Source of the DNA: Alterinioella sp963975135
GTDB lineage: Bacteria > Pseudomonadota > Alphaproteobacteria > Rhodobacterales > Rhodobacteraceae
Direction of reading: 5' to 3'
Assembly: GCA_963975135.1 (NCBI GenBank)
Contig: CAXBGQ010000064.1
Span: 1-12,235, forward strand
Length of the DNA: 12,235 nt
A program made the position numbers and the translations under genes. The stretch's first letter is position 1. Every line of letters starts with the position of its first letter. This document shows positions 6,933 through 12,235 of the stretch, piece by piece. The notes under the pieces are model-generated. The model had not been told where the DNA came from. It worked only from the letters and a program-made list of their open reading frames with translations, and did no database searches.

Positions 6933-7841
6933 ATGCCCCCGCCACCCATCTCCGACGAGATCCCCCTCGCCTTTTCCCCGCTGCAGGCCCGCGCAAAATC
7001 CGCCGCGGGCTCGGCCCCGCTGGACCGGATCAGCCTGTCCGGTCTGGAGCGCGCGGTCGAGATCGGTGCCTTTCAGCAGGAGCGCGGAACCATCCAGCGC
7101 CTGCGGTTCCATATTGTGGTCGAGGTGCTGAGCGCCGCCGAAGAGGCCGCCGATGATGTCGACCGGATCCTGTCCTATGACGCGCTCGGCGAGGCGGTCG
7201 ATACCGAGCTGACCGTCGAACGGCTGGATCTTCTGGAAACGCTGGCCGCCCGCATCGCGACCCGTATCCTGGCGCATCCGCTGGCGGCGCGCTGTTTTCT
7301 GCGCATCGAAAAGCTGGATCGCGGGCCCTACGTTCTGGGGGTCGAGATCGTGCGTAGCACCTCGGAACCTGTGGCCGAGGATGCCGATGCGCCGCGCCCG
7401 TTGGTGGTTTATTTCTCACAAGATGCCGCACGCCGCCCCGATCTGGGCGCGGTTCTGGACGATCTGGAGCGGCAGGGCGCGCCTCTGATCCTCTGTGTCG
7501 GGGCGGCGGTTGCCGGGATGCCGGTGGCTGATGCCACCGCGCAGCGCCGGATCGATCTGCTGGAGATTGAACAGAACGCCTGGGCGCTGGCCGCGCGCGA
7601 TACGCGCTGCGTTGTCGCTGCAACGCGGACCGAGCTGGACTGGGCGTTGAAGAACGGCCGGGTATCGGTCTGGGCCCCGTCCAAGCTGGTGCTTGACAGT
7701 TTCGACGCGCCCGACACCATGGCGGGCGAGGCGCTGGCACTATGGCTGGCAGAGCAGTTTCGCGCCGAAAGGATGATCTGCCTTGGCGGTCTGGCCCCGC
7801 GCTCGGACAGGGTCGGGATCACCCGACTGCCCGCCACCTGA
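6933..7841 (+). CDS. folB: Dihydroneopterin aldolase with extra C-terminal domain
   Basis: The N-terminal half is a dihydroneopterin aldolase, which splits 7,8-dihydroneopterin into 6-hydroxymethyl-7,8-dihydropterin and glycolaldehyde in folate synthesis. After a tail of about 30 residues, the domain runs from about 30 to 142. It carries VEIGAFQQERG (E50), SYDAL (Y82), LLETLA (E102) and RIEKLDR (K127). Their spacing nearly matches the catalytic and pterin-binding E22, Y54, E74 and K100 of the Staphylococcus aureus enzyme. Typical FolB has about 120 residues; this protein has 302. The remaining 160 residues are not FolB. Their end (VWAPSK..DT.AGEALALWLAEQF.AERMICLG) vaguely recalls the end of amino-acid-kinase-fold proteins. 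ATG 6933 is chosen over TTG 6909, but no good ribosome site precedes either. folP follows after 44 bases. Confidence 0.85.
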   Translation: MPPPPISDEIPLAFSPLQARAKSAAGSAPLDRISLSGLERAVEIGAFQQERGTIQRLRFHIVVEVLSAAEEAADDVDRILSYDALGEAVDTELTVERLDLLETLAARIATRILAHPLAARCFLRIEKLDRGPYVLGVEIVRSTSEPVAEDADAPRPLVVYFSQDAARRPDLGAVLDDLERQGAPLILCVGAAVAGMPVADATAQRRIDLLEIEQNAWALAARDTRCVVAATRTELDWALKNGRVSVWAPSKLVLDSFDAPDTMAGEALALWLAEQFRAERMICLGGLAPRSDRVGITRLPAT

Positions 7842-7842
7842 C

Positions 7843-7872
7843 CGCTCCTCGCGCCTTCGCGGCGCTCCTCGC
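7843..7872. repeat. 10-bp direct repeat in the folB-folP gap
   Basis: CGCTCCTCGC occurs at 7843-7852 and again at 7863-7872, a 20-base period. Between them, GCGCC (7851-7855) and GGCGC (7861-7865) can form a short hairpin around TTCGC. This fills most of the 44-base gap and leaves little room for a good ribosome site for folP. Confidence 0.6.
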
Positions 7873-7885
7873 TGGATCCCCGGAT

Positions 7886-8899
7886 ATGACCCTCTATTAC
7901 CGCCCCATCGCCCAGATCGACGCCGCCCGGCCCGGCCATGCCGCGCCCCTGGCCGGCACCTGGGCCTGGTTCACCCATGTCGAGGAACTTTCCCGCGACG
8001 CCCCCCCGCGCATCATCCCCGCCGATGCGGTGCCCGGCCCCGCGCTTGCCCGCCTGACGGCCCCGAGACCCGCCATCGCCGGGCTGTCACTCGATACCCC
8101 GCGCCTCATGGGCATCCTCAACCTGACGCCCGACAGTTTCTCGGATGGCGGTGAGTTCAGCGACCTCGAAAAGGCGCTGGATCAGGCGCAAAGGATGTTG
8201 GACGAGGGGGCCGATATGCTGGATCTGGGCGGCGAAAGCACGCGCCCCGGTGCCACAGAAGTGCCGGTGGCCGAAGAAACCGCCCGCACCGCGCCGGTTA
8301 TTGCCGCCCTGCGCGCCGATGGCATCACCGCGCCGATTTCGATCGATACGCGCAAATCGGCTGTGGCGCGCGCGGCACTCGAGGCCGGCGCGAACCTCAT
8401 CAACGATGTCTCGGCCTTCCATTTCGACCCGGACATGGCCGCCACCGCCGCCCGCGCCGGTGCCCCGGTGGCGCTGATGCACGCCCAGGGCCTGCCCGAT
8501 GCGATGCAGGACAACCCCGATTACGGCAATGTCCTGCTCGACGTTTATGACAGCCTTGAAATACAGCTGCGCACCGCTGAAGCCGCCGGCATCGCCCGCC
8601 GGAACATCCTCGTTGATCCCGGCATTGGCTTTGGCAAGACCGATACCCATAACATGGCCCTGATAAACCGTATTTCGCTGTTTCACGGGCTTGGCTGCGG
8701 CATCCTTCTGGGCGTGTCGCGCAAGGCCGGTATCGGGCGCATCGGTACCATCCCCGATCCTCACGACCGCGGGCCTGCTTCGGCGGCTATTGGCCTATAT
8801 GCGCTGGGGCAGGGGGTTCAGATGCTGCGTGTCCATGATACAGAAGTTCACAGGCAAATGATCGCGCTCTGGCGCGCGGCGCAAAGAGGGGCCCCATGA
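7886..8899 (+). CDS. folP: Dihydropteroate synthase with N-terminal extension
   Basis: This enzyme condenses 6-hydroxymethyl-7,8-dihydropterin diphosphate with p-aminobenzoate to give 7,8-dihydropteroate, and is the sulfonamide target. Both family signatures are present: LMGILNLTPDSFSDGG (from residue 74) and GADMLDLGGESTRPGA. So are SIDTRKS, INDVSAF, DPGIGFGKT, GVSRK and RVHD, which together supply the pterin and diphosphate pocket. At 337 residues it is about 60 longer than the usual 280. The excess is an N-terminal stretch of about 73 residues (YYRPIAQ.. to ..LSLDTP) with no known motif. ATG 7886 is chosen because MTLYYRPI looks like the natural N-terminus; the upstream in-frame ATG at 7742 lies inside folB. 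Its stop overlaps the glmM start (ATGA at 8896-8899), so the two are translationally coupled. Confidence 0.95.
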   Translation: MTLYYRPIAQIDAARPGHAAPLAGTWAWFTHVEELSRDAPPRIIPADAVPGPALARLTAPRPAIAGLSLDTPRLMGILNLTPDSFSDGGEFSDLEKALDQAQRMLDEGADMLDLGGESTRPGATEVPVAEETARTAPVIAALRADGITAPISIDTRKSAVARAALEAGANLINDVSAFHFDPDMAATAARAGAPVALMHAQGLPDAMQDNPDYGNVLLDVYDSLEIQLRTAEAAGIARRNILVDPGIGFGKTDTHNMALINRISLFHGLGCGILLGVSRKAGIGRIGTIPDPHDRGPASAAIGLYALGQGVQMLRVHDTEVHRQMIALWRAAQRGAP

Positions 8900-10239
8900 C
8901 ACGCAGGCTGTTTGGAACCGACGGGGTGCGCGGGCGCGCCAATACCGACCCGATGACCGCCGAAATGGCGCTGAAACTGGGGGCCGCGGCGGGCCGCTAT
9001 TTCCGCCGCGACAAAAGCCCCGGCCACCGCGTGGTGATCGGCAAGGATACCCGGCTGTCGGGTTACATGATCGAAAACGCGCTGACGGCGGGGTTTACCT
9101 CGACCGGCATGAACGTACTGCTGCTCGGGCCGGTGCCGACACCCGCCGTGGGGCTGCTCACGCCTTCGATGCGGGCCGATGTCGGGGTGATGATTTCCGC
9201 CAGCCACAACCCGGCCACCGATAACGGCATCAAGCTCTTTGGCCCCGACGGCTACAAGCTCAGCGATGCGGCCGAGATGGAAATCGAACGCCTGGTCTTT
9301 TCTGATATCGTGCCCGCGCAGGCCGAAAACATCGGCCGCGCCAAACGCATTGACGATGGCAGGTTCCGTTATGTCGAGCGGGTCAAGGGCACTTTTCCGG
9401 CCGGTCTGACGTTGGATGGGCTCAAGGTCGTGGTCGATTGCGCCAACGGGGCCGCCTATCGCGCAGCGCCTGAGGTTTTGTGGGAATTGGGGGCCGAGGT
9501 GATCGCCATTGGCGTCAGCCCGAACGGCTTCAACATCAACGACGGGGTCGGCTCGACCGCGCCCGGTGCCGCGGCGGCAAAGATACTGGAAACCGGGGCC
9601 GATCTGGGCATCTGCCTCGATGGCGACGCCGACCGTGTCATCTTGATCGACGAAAAGGGCCAGGTTGCCGATGGCGATCAGATCATGGCGTTGTTTGCCA
9701 ATCGGTGGGCCGATGAGGGCCGCCTGAAGGGCCACACGCTGGCCGCCACGGTGATGTCCAACCTGGGGCTGGAACGCTACCTTGCCGATCGGTCCATCGT
9801 GCTGCACCGCACCCCGGTGGGCGATCGCCACGTGGTCGCCGCGATGCGCGAACACGGGCTTAACCTGGGTGGTGAGCAATCGGGCCATATCGTGATGACC
9901 GATTACGCCACAACCGGCGACGGGCTGATTGCGGGGCTGCAATTTCTGGCTGAAATGGTGCGCACCAGCAAGCGTGCCAGCGACTTGGCGCATAGTTTCG
10001 AGAAAGTTCCTCAGCTTCTGGAAAACGTGCGCTATGCGGCGGGGCAAACGCCGCTGGAGGCGACCCTTGTCCAGGCCGCAATCGCCGAGGCACAGGCGCA
10101 ACTGGACGGCACCGGGCGGCTTTTGATCCGCAAATCAGGCACCGAGCCGTTGATCCGGGTTATGGCGGAATGCGAGGATCCGGGCCTGTTGCAGACTGTG
10201 GTGGGCGATGTCGTGGCGGCGGTGAAATCTGCGATCTGA
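8896..10239 (+). CDS. glmM: Phosphoglucosamine mutase
   Basis: GlmM converts glucosamine-6-phosphate to glucosamine-1-phosphate, the step before UDP-N-acetylglucosamine for peptidoglycan and lipopolysaccharide. The 447 residues match the family length (445 in E. coli). The N-terminus RLFGTDGVRG is characteristic. The active-site loop ISASHNP places the phosphorylated serine at S103. DGDADR (242-247) is the Mg-binding loop, GEQSGHI the sugar-binding loop, and RKSGTEPLIRVM near the C-terminus the phosphate-binding loop. An AGAGGG ribosome site ends 5 bases before the ATG. The folP-glmM pairing is also found in E. coli and many other bacteria. The gene ends 6 bases from the convergent transporter gene, with no intrinsic terminator between them. 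Confidence 0.97.
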   Translation: MTRRLFGTDGVRGRANTDPMTAEMALKLGAAAGRYFRRDKSPGHRVVIGKDTRLSGYMIENALTAGFTSTGMNVLLLGPVPTPAVGLLTPSMRADVGVMISASHNPATDNGIKLFGPDGYKLSDAAEMEIERLVFSDIVPAQAENIGRAKRIDDGRFRYVERVKGTFPAGLTLDGLKVVVDCANGAAYRAAPEVLWELGAEVIAIGVSPNGFNINDGVGSTAPGAAAAKILETGADLGICLDGDADRVILIDEKGQVADGDQIMALFANRWADEGRLKGHTLAATVMSNLGLERYLADRSIVLHRTPVGDRHVVAAMREHGLNLGGEQSGHIVMTDYATTGDGLIAGLQFLAEMVRTSKRASDLAHSFEKVPQLLENVRYAAGQTPLEATLVQAAIAEAQAQLDGTGRLLIRKSGTEPLIRVMAECEDPGLLQTVVGDVVAAVKSAI

Positions 10240-10245
10240 CGGCCG

Positions 10246-11160
10246 CTATCCGGCCCGAAACAACCGCCGCAGCGCGCCCCACTGGCTCAACGCCACCCCC
10301 GTCAGGATGAACACCAGCGCCCAGAGGAGCGCGGGCGGCAGCGGCTCGCCCAGAAACGCGGCCCCCAACAGGACCGACCAGAGCGGCACCTGATAATTCA
10401 CCAGGCTCATGAATACCGGCCCGGCCGAACGCACCACGATCACCCGCAGCAAATTGGCCGCCGCCGTCGGGATCAGGCCAAGCCCCGCGATCCACAGCAG
10501 CGTGTCGGTGGGCGGCATCGGTGGCGGGCCCTCCACGATCCAGGCCAGCGGCACCACGATCACCGCACCGATGAAAAGCAGAACGGTGGCCAGGCCGATC
10601 GGGTCCACCGGCGGCAGGCGGCGCAGATAGATCGAGCTGACCGCATAGCATCCGGCAGCACCCAGAGCGGCCAGCCGCCCCCAGGTCTCCATCTGCGCGC
10701 CGCTGCTTTCAAAGGCCTGGCCCCCGATCAGCACCACGACACCGACAAAGCCGATGCCAAAGCCCACCGTCCTGCGCAGCGTCATCTGTTCGCCCGGCAC
10801 CAGGAAATGCGCCAGCGGCAGCACGATCAGCGCCACCGCCGCCATGGAAACACCGGCAAATCCCGAGGTGACATATTGCTGCCCCCAGGACAGCAGGGTG
10901 AAGGGCAGGGCCGAGCTGAGCAGCCCGACGAAAAACATTCCCCACCAATCGCGGGCCGGGCTGGTGAACAAAGGCGCGCCGCGCAGGCCCCAGACCAATG
11001 ACATCAGTGCCGCCGCAAACCCGATCCGCCCCGCCGCCAGCCAGAACGGCGTGATACCGCGCAGCGCCACCTCGATGGCCAGAAACGTCGCCCCCCAGGT
11101 CAGGCCCAGAATGGCGATCATCAGCCAGCTTTTCGGCGTGATCTGGGGTGCGGTCATCAT
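10246..11160 (-). CDS. EamA/DMT-family transporter
   Basis: This is an inner-membrane protein of 304 residues and about ten hydrophobic segments, arranged as two EamA (drug/metabolite transporter) repeats. The first begins ..MIAILGLTWGATFLAIEVAL and the second near ..GRLAALGAAGCYAVSSIYLRRL. Conserved features of the family include the WG.TFLAI start, the central GxxxG-rich helices (GFGIGFVGVVVLIGG) and the near-terminal LGE-type block (AAFLGEPLPPALLWALVFILTGV). Members export amino acids, metabolites or drugs; the substrate cannot be told from sequence. The start is the first of a tandem ATG pair (11160 and 11157), preceded by GGAAGGGA; an in-frame start at 11187 would cut into the upstream hairpin. 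It is transcribed away from the hemerythrin gene and toward glmM. Confidence 0.9.
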   Translation of the reverse strand: MMTAPQITPKSWLMIAILGLTWGATFLAIEVALRGITPFWLAAGRIGFAAALMSLVWGLRGAPLFTSPARDWWGMFFVGLLSSALPFTLLSWGQQYVTSGFAGVSMAAVALIVLPLAHFLVPGEQMTLRRTVGFGIGFVGVVVLIGGQAFESSGAQMETWGRLAALGAAGCYAVSSIYLRRLPPVDPIGLATVLLFIGAVIVVPLAWIVEGPPPMPPTDTLLWIAGLGLIPTAAANLLRVIVVRSAGPVFMSLVNYQVPLWSVLLGAAFLGEPLPPALLWALVFILTGVALSQWGALRRLFRAG

Positions 11161-11164
11161 GTGG

Positions 11165-11172
11165 TCCCTTCC
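11165..11172 (-). promoter_or_regulatory. Ribosome binding site of the EamA transporter gene
   Basis: GGAAGGGA on the minus strand ends 4 bases before the ATG at 11160 and 7 before the second ATG at 11157. The spacing slightly favours the second start; the difference is one residue. Confidence 0.6.
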
Positions 11173-11183
11173 GGTGTGAGCAG

Positions 11184-11211
11184 ACAAAGACCCCGGCAGA
11201 GGGCCGGGGTC
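11184..11211 (-). terminator. Hairpin between the hemerythrin and EamA genes
   Basis: GACCCCGGC (11189-11197) pairs perfectly with GCCGGGGTC (11203-11211) around a 5-base loop. On the minus strand it is followed by TTTGTCTG, a short U-rich tail. It lies 30 bases after the hemerythrin stop and 28 bases before the transporter start. It is most simply the intrinsic terminator of the hemerythrin gene; it could equally sit in the leader of the transporter transcript. Confidence 0.6.
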
Positions 11212-11241
11212 AATTGCGAAACGTCCGCCCGGTCGGCGCGC

Positions 11242-11808
11242 CTATCCCCGCAACCGGTGATGCAGCAGGATCGGCACGGCCAGCTCTTCCTCATCGCTCA
11301 GGTGGCGGTGCAGGAACCGTTCGATCCCGGCGCTGATGTCGGCCAGCGGCCCGGCTTCATCGGCCATCTGCGTCTCCTCCAGGGTGGCCAGTTGCACCAC
11401 CCGGTTGGCAGTGCGGGTAAAGCGGTCCAATAGCGCATCCAGCGCGGCATGGTCACCCTCCAGCATCGCCAGCCCGGCAGCGAATCGCGGATCGGCGGCC
11501 TCCAGCTCGGGAAAGAAATCCCGGTCCTCCCAATGGTGATGGCCGTGCAGATTGCGCACCAGCAGATTGCCGAAATGCGCCAGCCGCCGGGCGTATTGTT
11601 GCGGGTCGCTGGATTTATCCAGAAAGCCTTGCGTGTCCTGTGTGATGATCTCCGCCAGCTGGCGGAACATGGAATGGGCGGCCATCCAGTTCTGGGTGGA
11701 CCGGGCGAGGTTCGGGTTCTGCGGCCAGGTCGCGCGCGGATAATCCCGAAGCAGGATCTGCATCTCAAAGGGCAGGCCCTGTCTTGTGTCGATGCTGGTT
11801 TGGGTCAT
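11242..11808 (-). CDS. Hemerythrin-like HHE-domain protein
   Basis: The 188-residue soluble protein is a four-helix hemerythrin-type domain with candidate di-iron ligands on each helix: H45 (MAAHSMF), H90-H92 with E94 (HGHHHWEDRDFFPEL), H120 with D124 (GDHAALD) and H167/H169 with E173-E175 (HRHLSDEEELAVP). Bacterial proteins of this group bind O2 or respond to NO or iron stress; which applies is not shown. The ATG at 11808 is preferred over an in-frame TTG at 11817; neither has a clear Shine-Dalgarno, only a C-rich stretch. It has its own AT-rich promoter region (11830-11842) and a hairpin after its stop, so it looks monocistronic. It lies downstream of ilvC on the same strand but is separated from it by a strong terminator. 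Confidence 0.88.
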   Translation of the reverse strand: MTQTSIDTRQGLPFEMQILLRDYPRATWPQNPNLARSTQNWMAAHSMFRQLAEIITQDTQGFLDKSSDPQQYARRLAHFGNLLVRNLHGHHHWEDRDFFPELEAADPRFAAGLAMLEGDHAALDALLDRFTRTANRVVQLATLEETQMADEAGPLADISAGIERFLHRHLSDEEELAVPILLHHRLRG

Positions 11809-11829
11809 ACGGGGCAAAATGGGGGTGGC

Positions 11830-11842
11830 GTTATATTATAAC
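11830..11842 (-). promoter_or_regulatory. Promoter -10 region inside a palindrome upstream of the hemerythrin gene
   Basis: GTTATATTATAAC is a perfect 13-base palindrome around a central base, in an otherwise GC-rich region. On the minus strand it contains a perfect TATAAT (11835-11840), placed 26 bases before the ATG. No good -35 is seen at the expected distance (about 11857-11864 reads roughly ATCCGT), so the promoter may need an activator or rely on the -10. The overlap of palindrome and -10 would suit a repressor, but no known operator is matched. Confidence 0.5.
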
Positions 11843-11883
11843 AAGCTTCCCGCCCGCACGGATACTGTGCGCAGATGCAAGGC

Positions 11884-11923
11884 AAACAGAAAACGGCCCC
11901 GGCAGGGTGTCCCGCCGGGGCCG
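11884..11923 (-). terminator. Intrinsic terminator of ilvC
   Basis: CGGCCCCGGC (11894-11903) pairs perfectly with GCCGGGGCCG (11914-11923). Inside, GGG (11905-11907) and CCC (11911-11913) extend the stem after a one-base bulge, leaving loop TGT. On the minus strand the stem is followed directly by TTTTCTGTTT. It begins 22 bases after the ilvC stop and separates ilvC from the hemerythrin gene. Confidence 0.9.
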
Positions 11924-11945
11924 CGAATTTCAATGACCAAAAGGC

Positions 11946-12235
11946 TCAGTTCTTGGCCTTGTCCACCATCTTGCCGGCCGAAATCCACGGCATCATGCCG
12001 CGCAGCTTCTCGCCGACCTGTTCGATCTGATGCTCGTCATTCAACCGGCGCGTGGCCTTGAACGATGGCTGGCCGGCCTGGTTTTCCAGCATGAAGTCGC
12101 GCACGAATTTGCCGGTCTGGATGTCGCGCAGAACCGCCTTCATCCGGGCCTTGGTCTCGTCGTAAGGCAGGATGCGGGGGCCCGAGACATATTCGCCATA
12201 TTCGGCGGTGTTGCTGATCGAGTAGTTCATGTTGG
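11946..12235 (-). CDS. ilvC: Ketol-acid reductoisomerase, C-terminal part (5' end outside window)
   Basis: This is the C-terminal end of acetohydroxyacid isomeroreductase, the NADPH- and Mg-dependent second step of valine, leucine and isoleucine synthesis in the cytoplasm. The frame stays open to the right edge of the window. The visible 95 residues start N-MNYSISNTAEYGEYVSGPR, the conserved block of the C-terminal knotted domain that includes the substrate-contacting serine. They continue through ..MKAVLRDIQTGKF..FMLENQAG.., typical of class I (short, about 340-residue) enzymes. The NADPH-binding N-terminal domain and metal-binding acidic residues lie outside. The methionine at 12230 is internal, not the start. 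A strong intrinsic terminator follows the stop. Confidence 0.97.
   Translation of the reverse strand, partial: NMNYSISNTAEYGEYVSGPRILPYDETKARMKAVLRDIQTGKFVRDFMLENQAGQPSFKATRRLNDEHQIEQVGEKLRGMMPWISAGKMVDKAKN

Noticed and set aside
7851..7865. Short hairpin between folB and folP as a terminator
   Set aside because: The stem has 5 pairs and no T-run follows, and the genes appear to be co-transcribed.
8848..10101. A 417-codon open frame on the minus strand opposite glmM
   Set aside because: It lies wholly across folP/glmM, whose + strand product carries all family motifs. Long antisense frames are expected in GC-rich DNA, and the translation is arginine/histidine/glycine-rich without a recognisable domain.

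Overview
The window is GC-rich, dense, ordinary-looking chromosome of an alphaproteobacterium, most probably a member of the Rhodobacteraceae (Roseobacter/Paracoccus-like). That assignment is an inference. It rests on GC-rich codon use, the gene order glyQ - small membrane-anchored protein - glyS, a recurrent-looking intergenic hairpin element after glyS that resembles elements I recall from roseobacter genomes, and the style of the proteins. I see no phage, transposon, integron, CRISPR array, tRNA or rRNA.

Layout. Bases 1-3228 (+) hold the end of glyQ, a 175-residue single-pass membrane protein resembling DUF6446 that overlaps glyQ by 4 bases, and glyS; together they encode both subunits of tetrameric glycyl-tRNA synthetase with an unrelated envelope protein between them. 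A 173-base gap with a two-hairpin repeat follows. Bases 3402-5981 (+) encode a large pyruvate-phosphate-dikinase-like protein whose phosphohistidine and PEP/pyruvate domains look intact but whose ATP-grasp domain has lost most of the expected nucleotide-binding residues. A gap of about 190 bases with two hairpins leads to a secreted SleB-type cell-wall hydrolase (6176-6868). Next come three + strand genes, folB (with an extra C-terminal domain), folP and glmM; folP and glmM overlap by 4 bases, a linkage widely conserved in bacteria. FolB and FolP act in folate synthesis, and GlmM starts the UDP-GlcNAc branch that feeds peptidoglycan and lipopolysaccharide.

From 10246 to the right edge everything is on the minus strand: an EamA/DMT-family transporter meeting glmM tail to tail with only 6 bases between stop codons, a hemerythrin-like HHE protein with its own AT-rich palindromic promoter region, and the C-terminal end of ilvC (ketol-acid reductoisomerase) closed by a textbook intrinsic terminator.

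I found no convincing undescribed multi-gene system. The strongest second-look item is the PPDK-like protein with a degenerate ATP-binding domain. After it come the unexplained C-terminal half of FolB, the membrane protein embedded in the glyQS operon, and the palindromic promoter of the hemerythrin gene.
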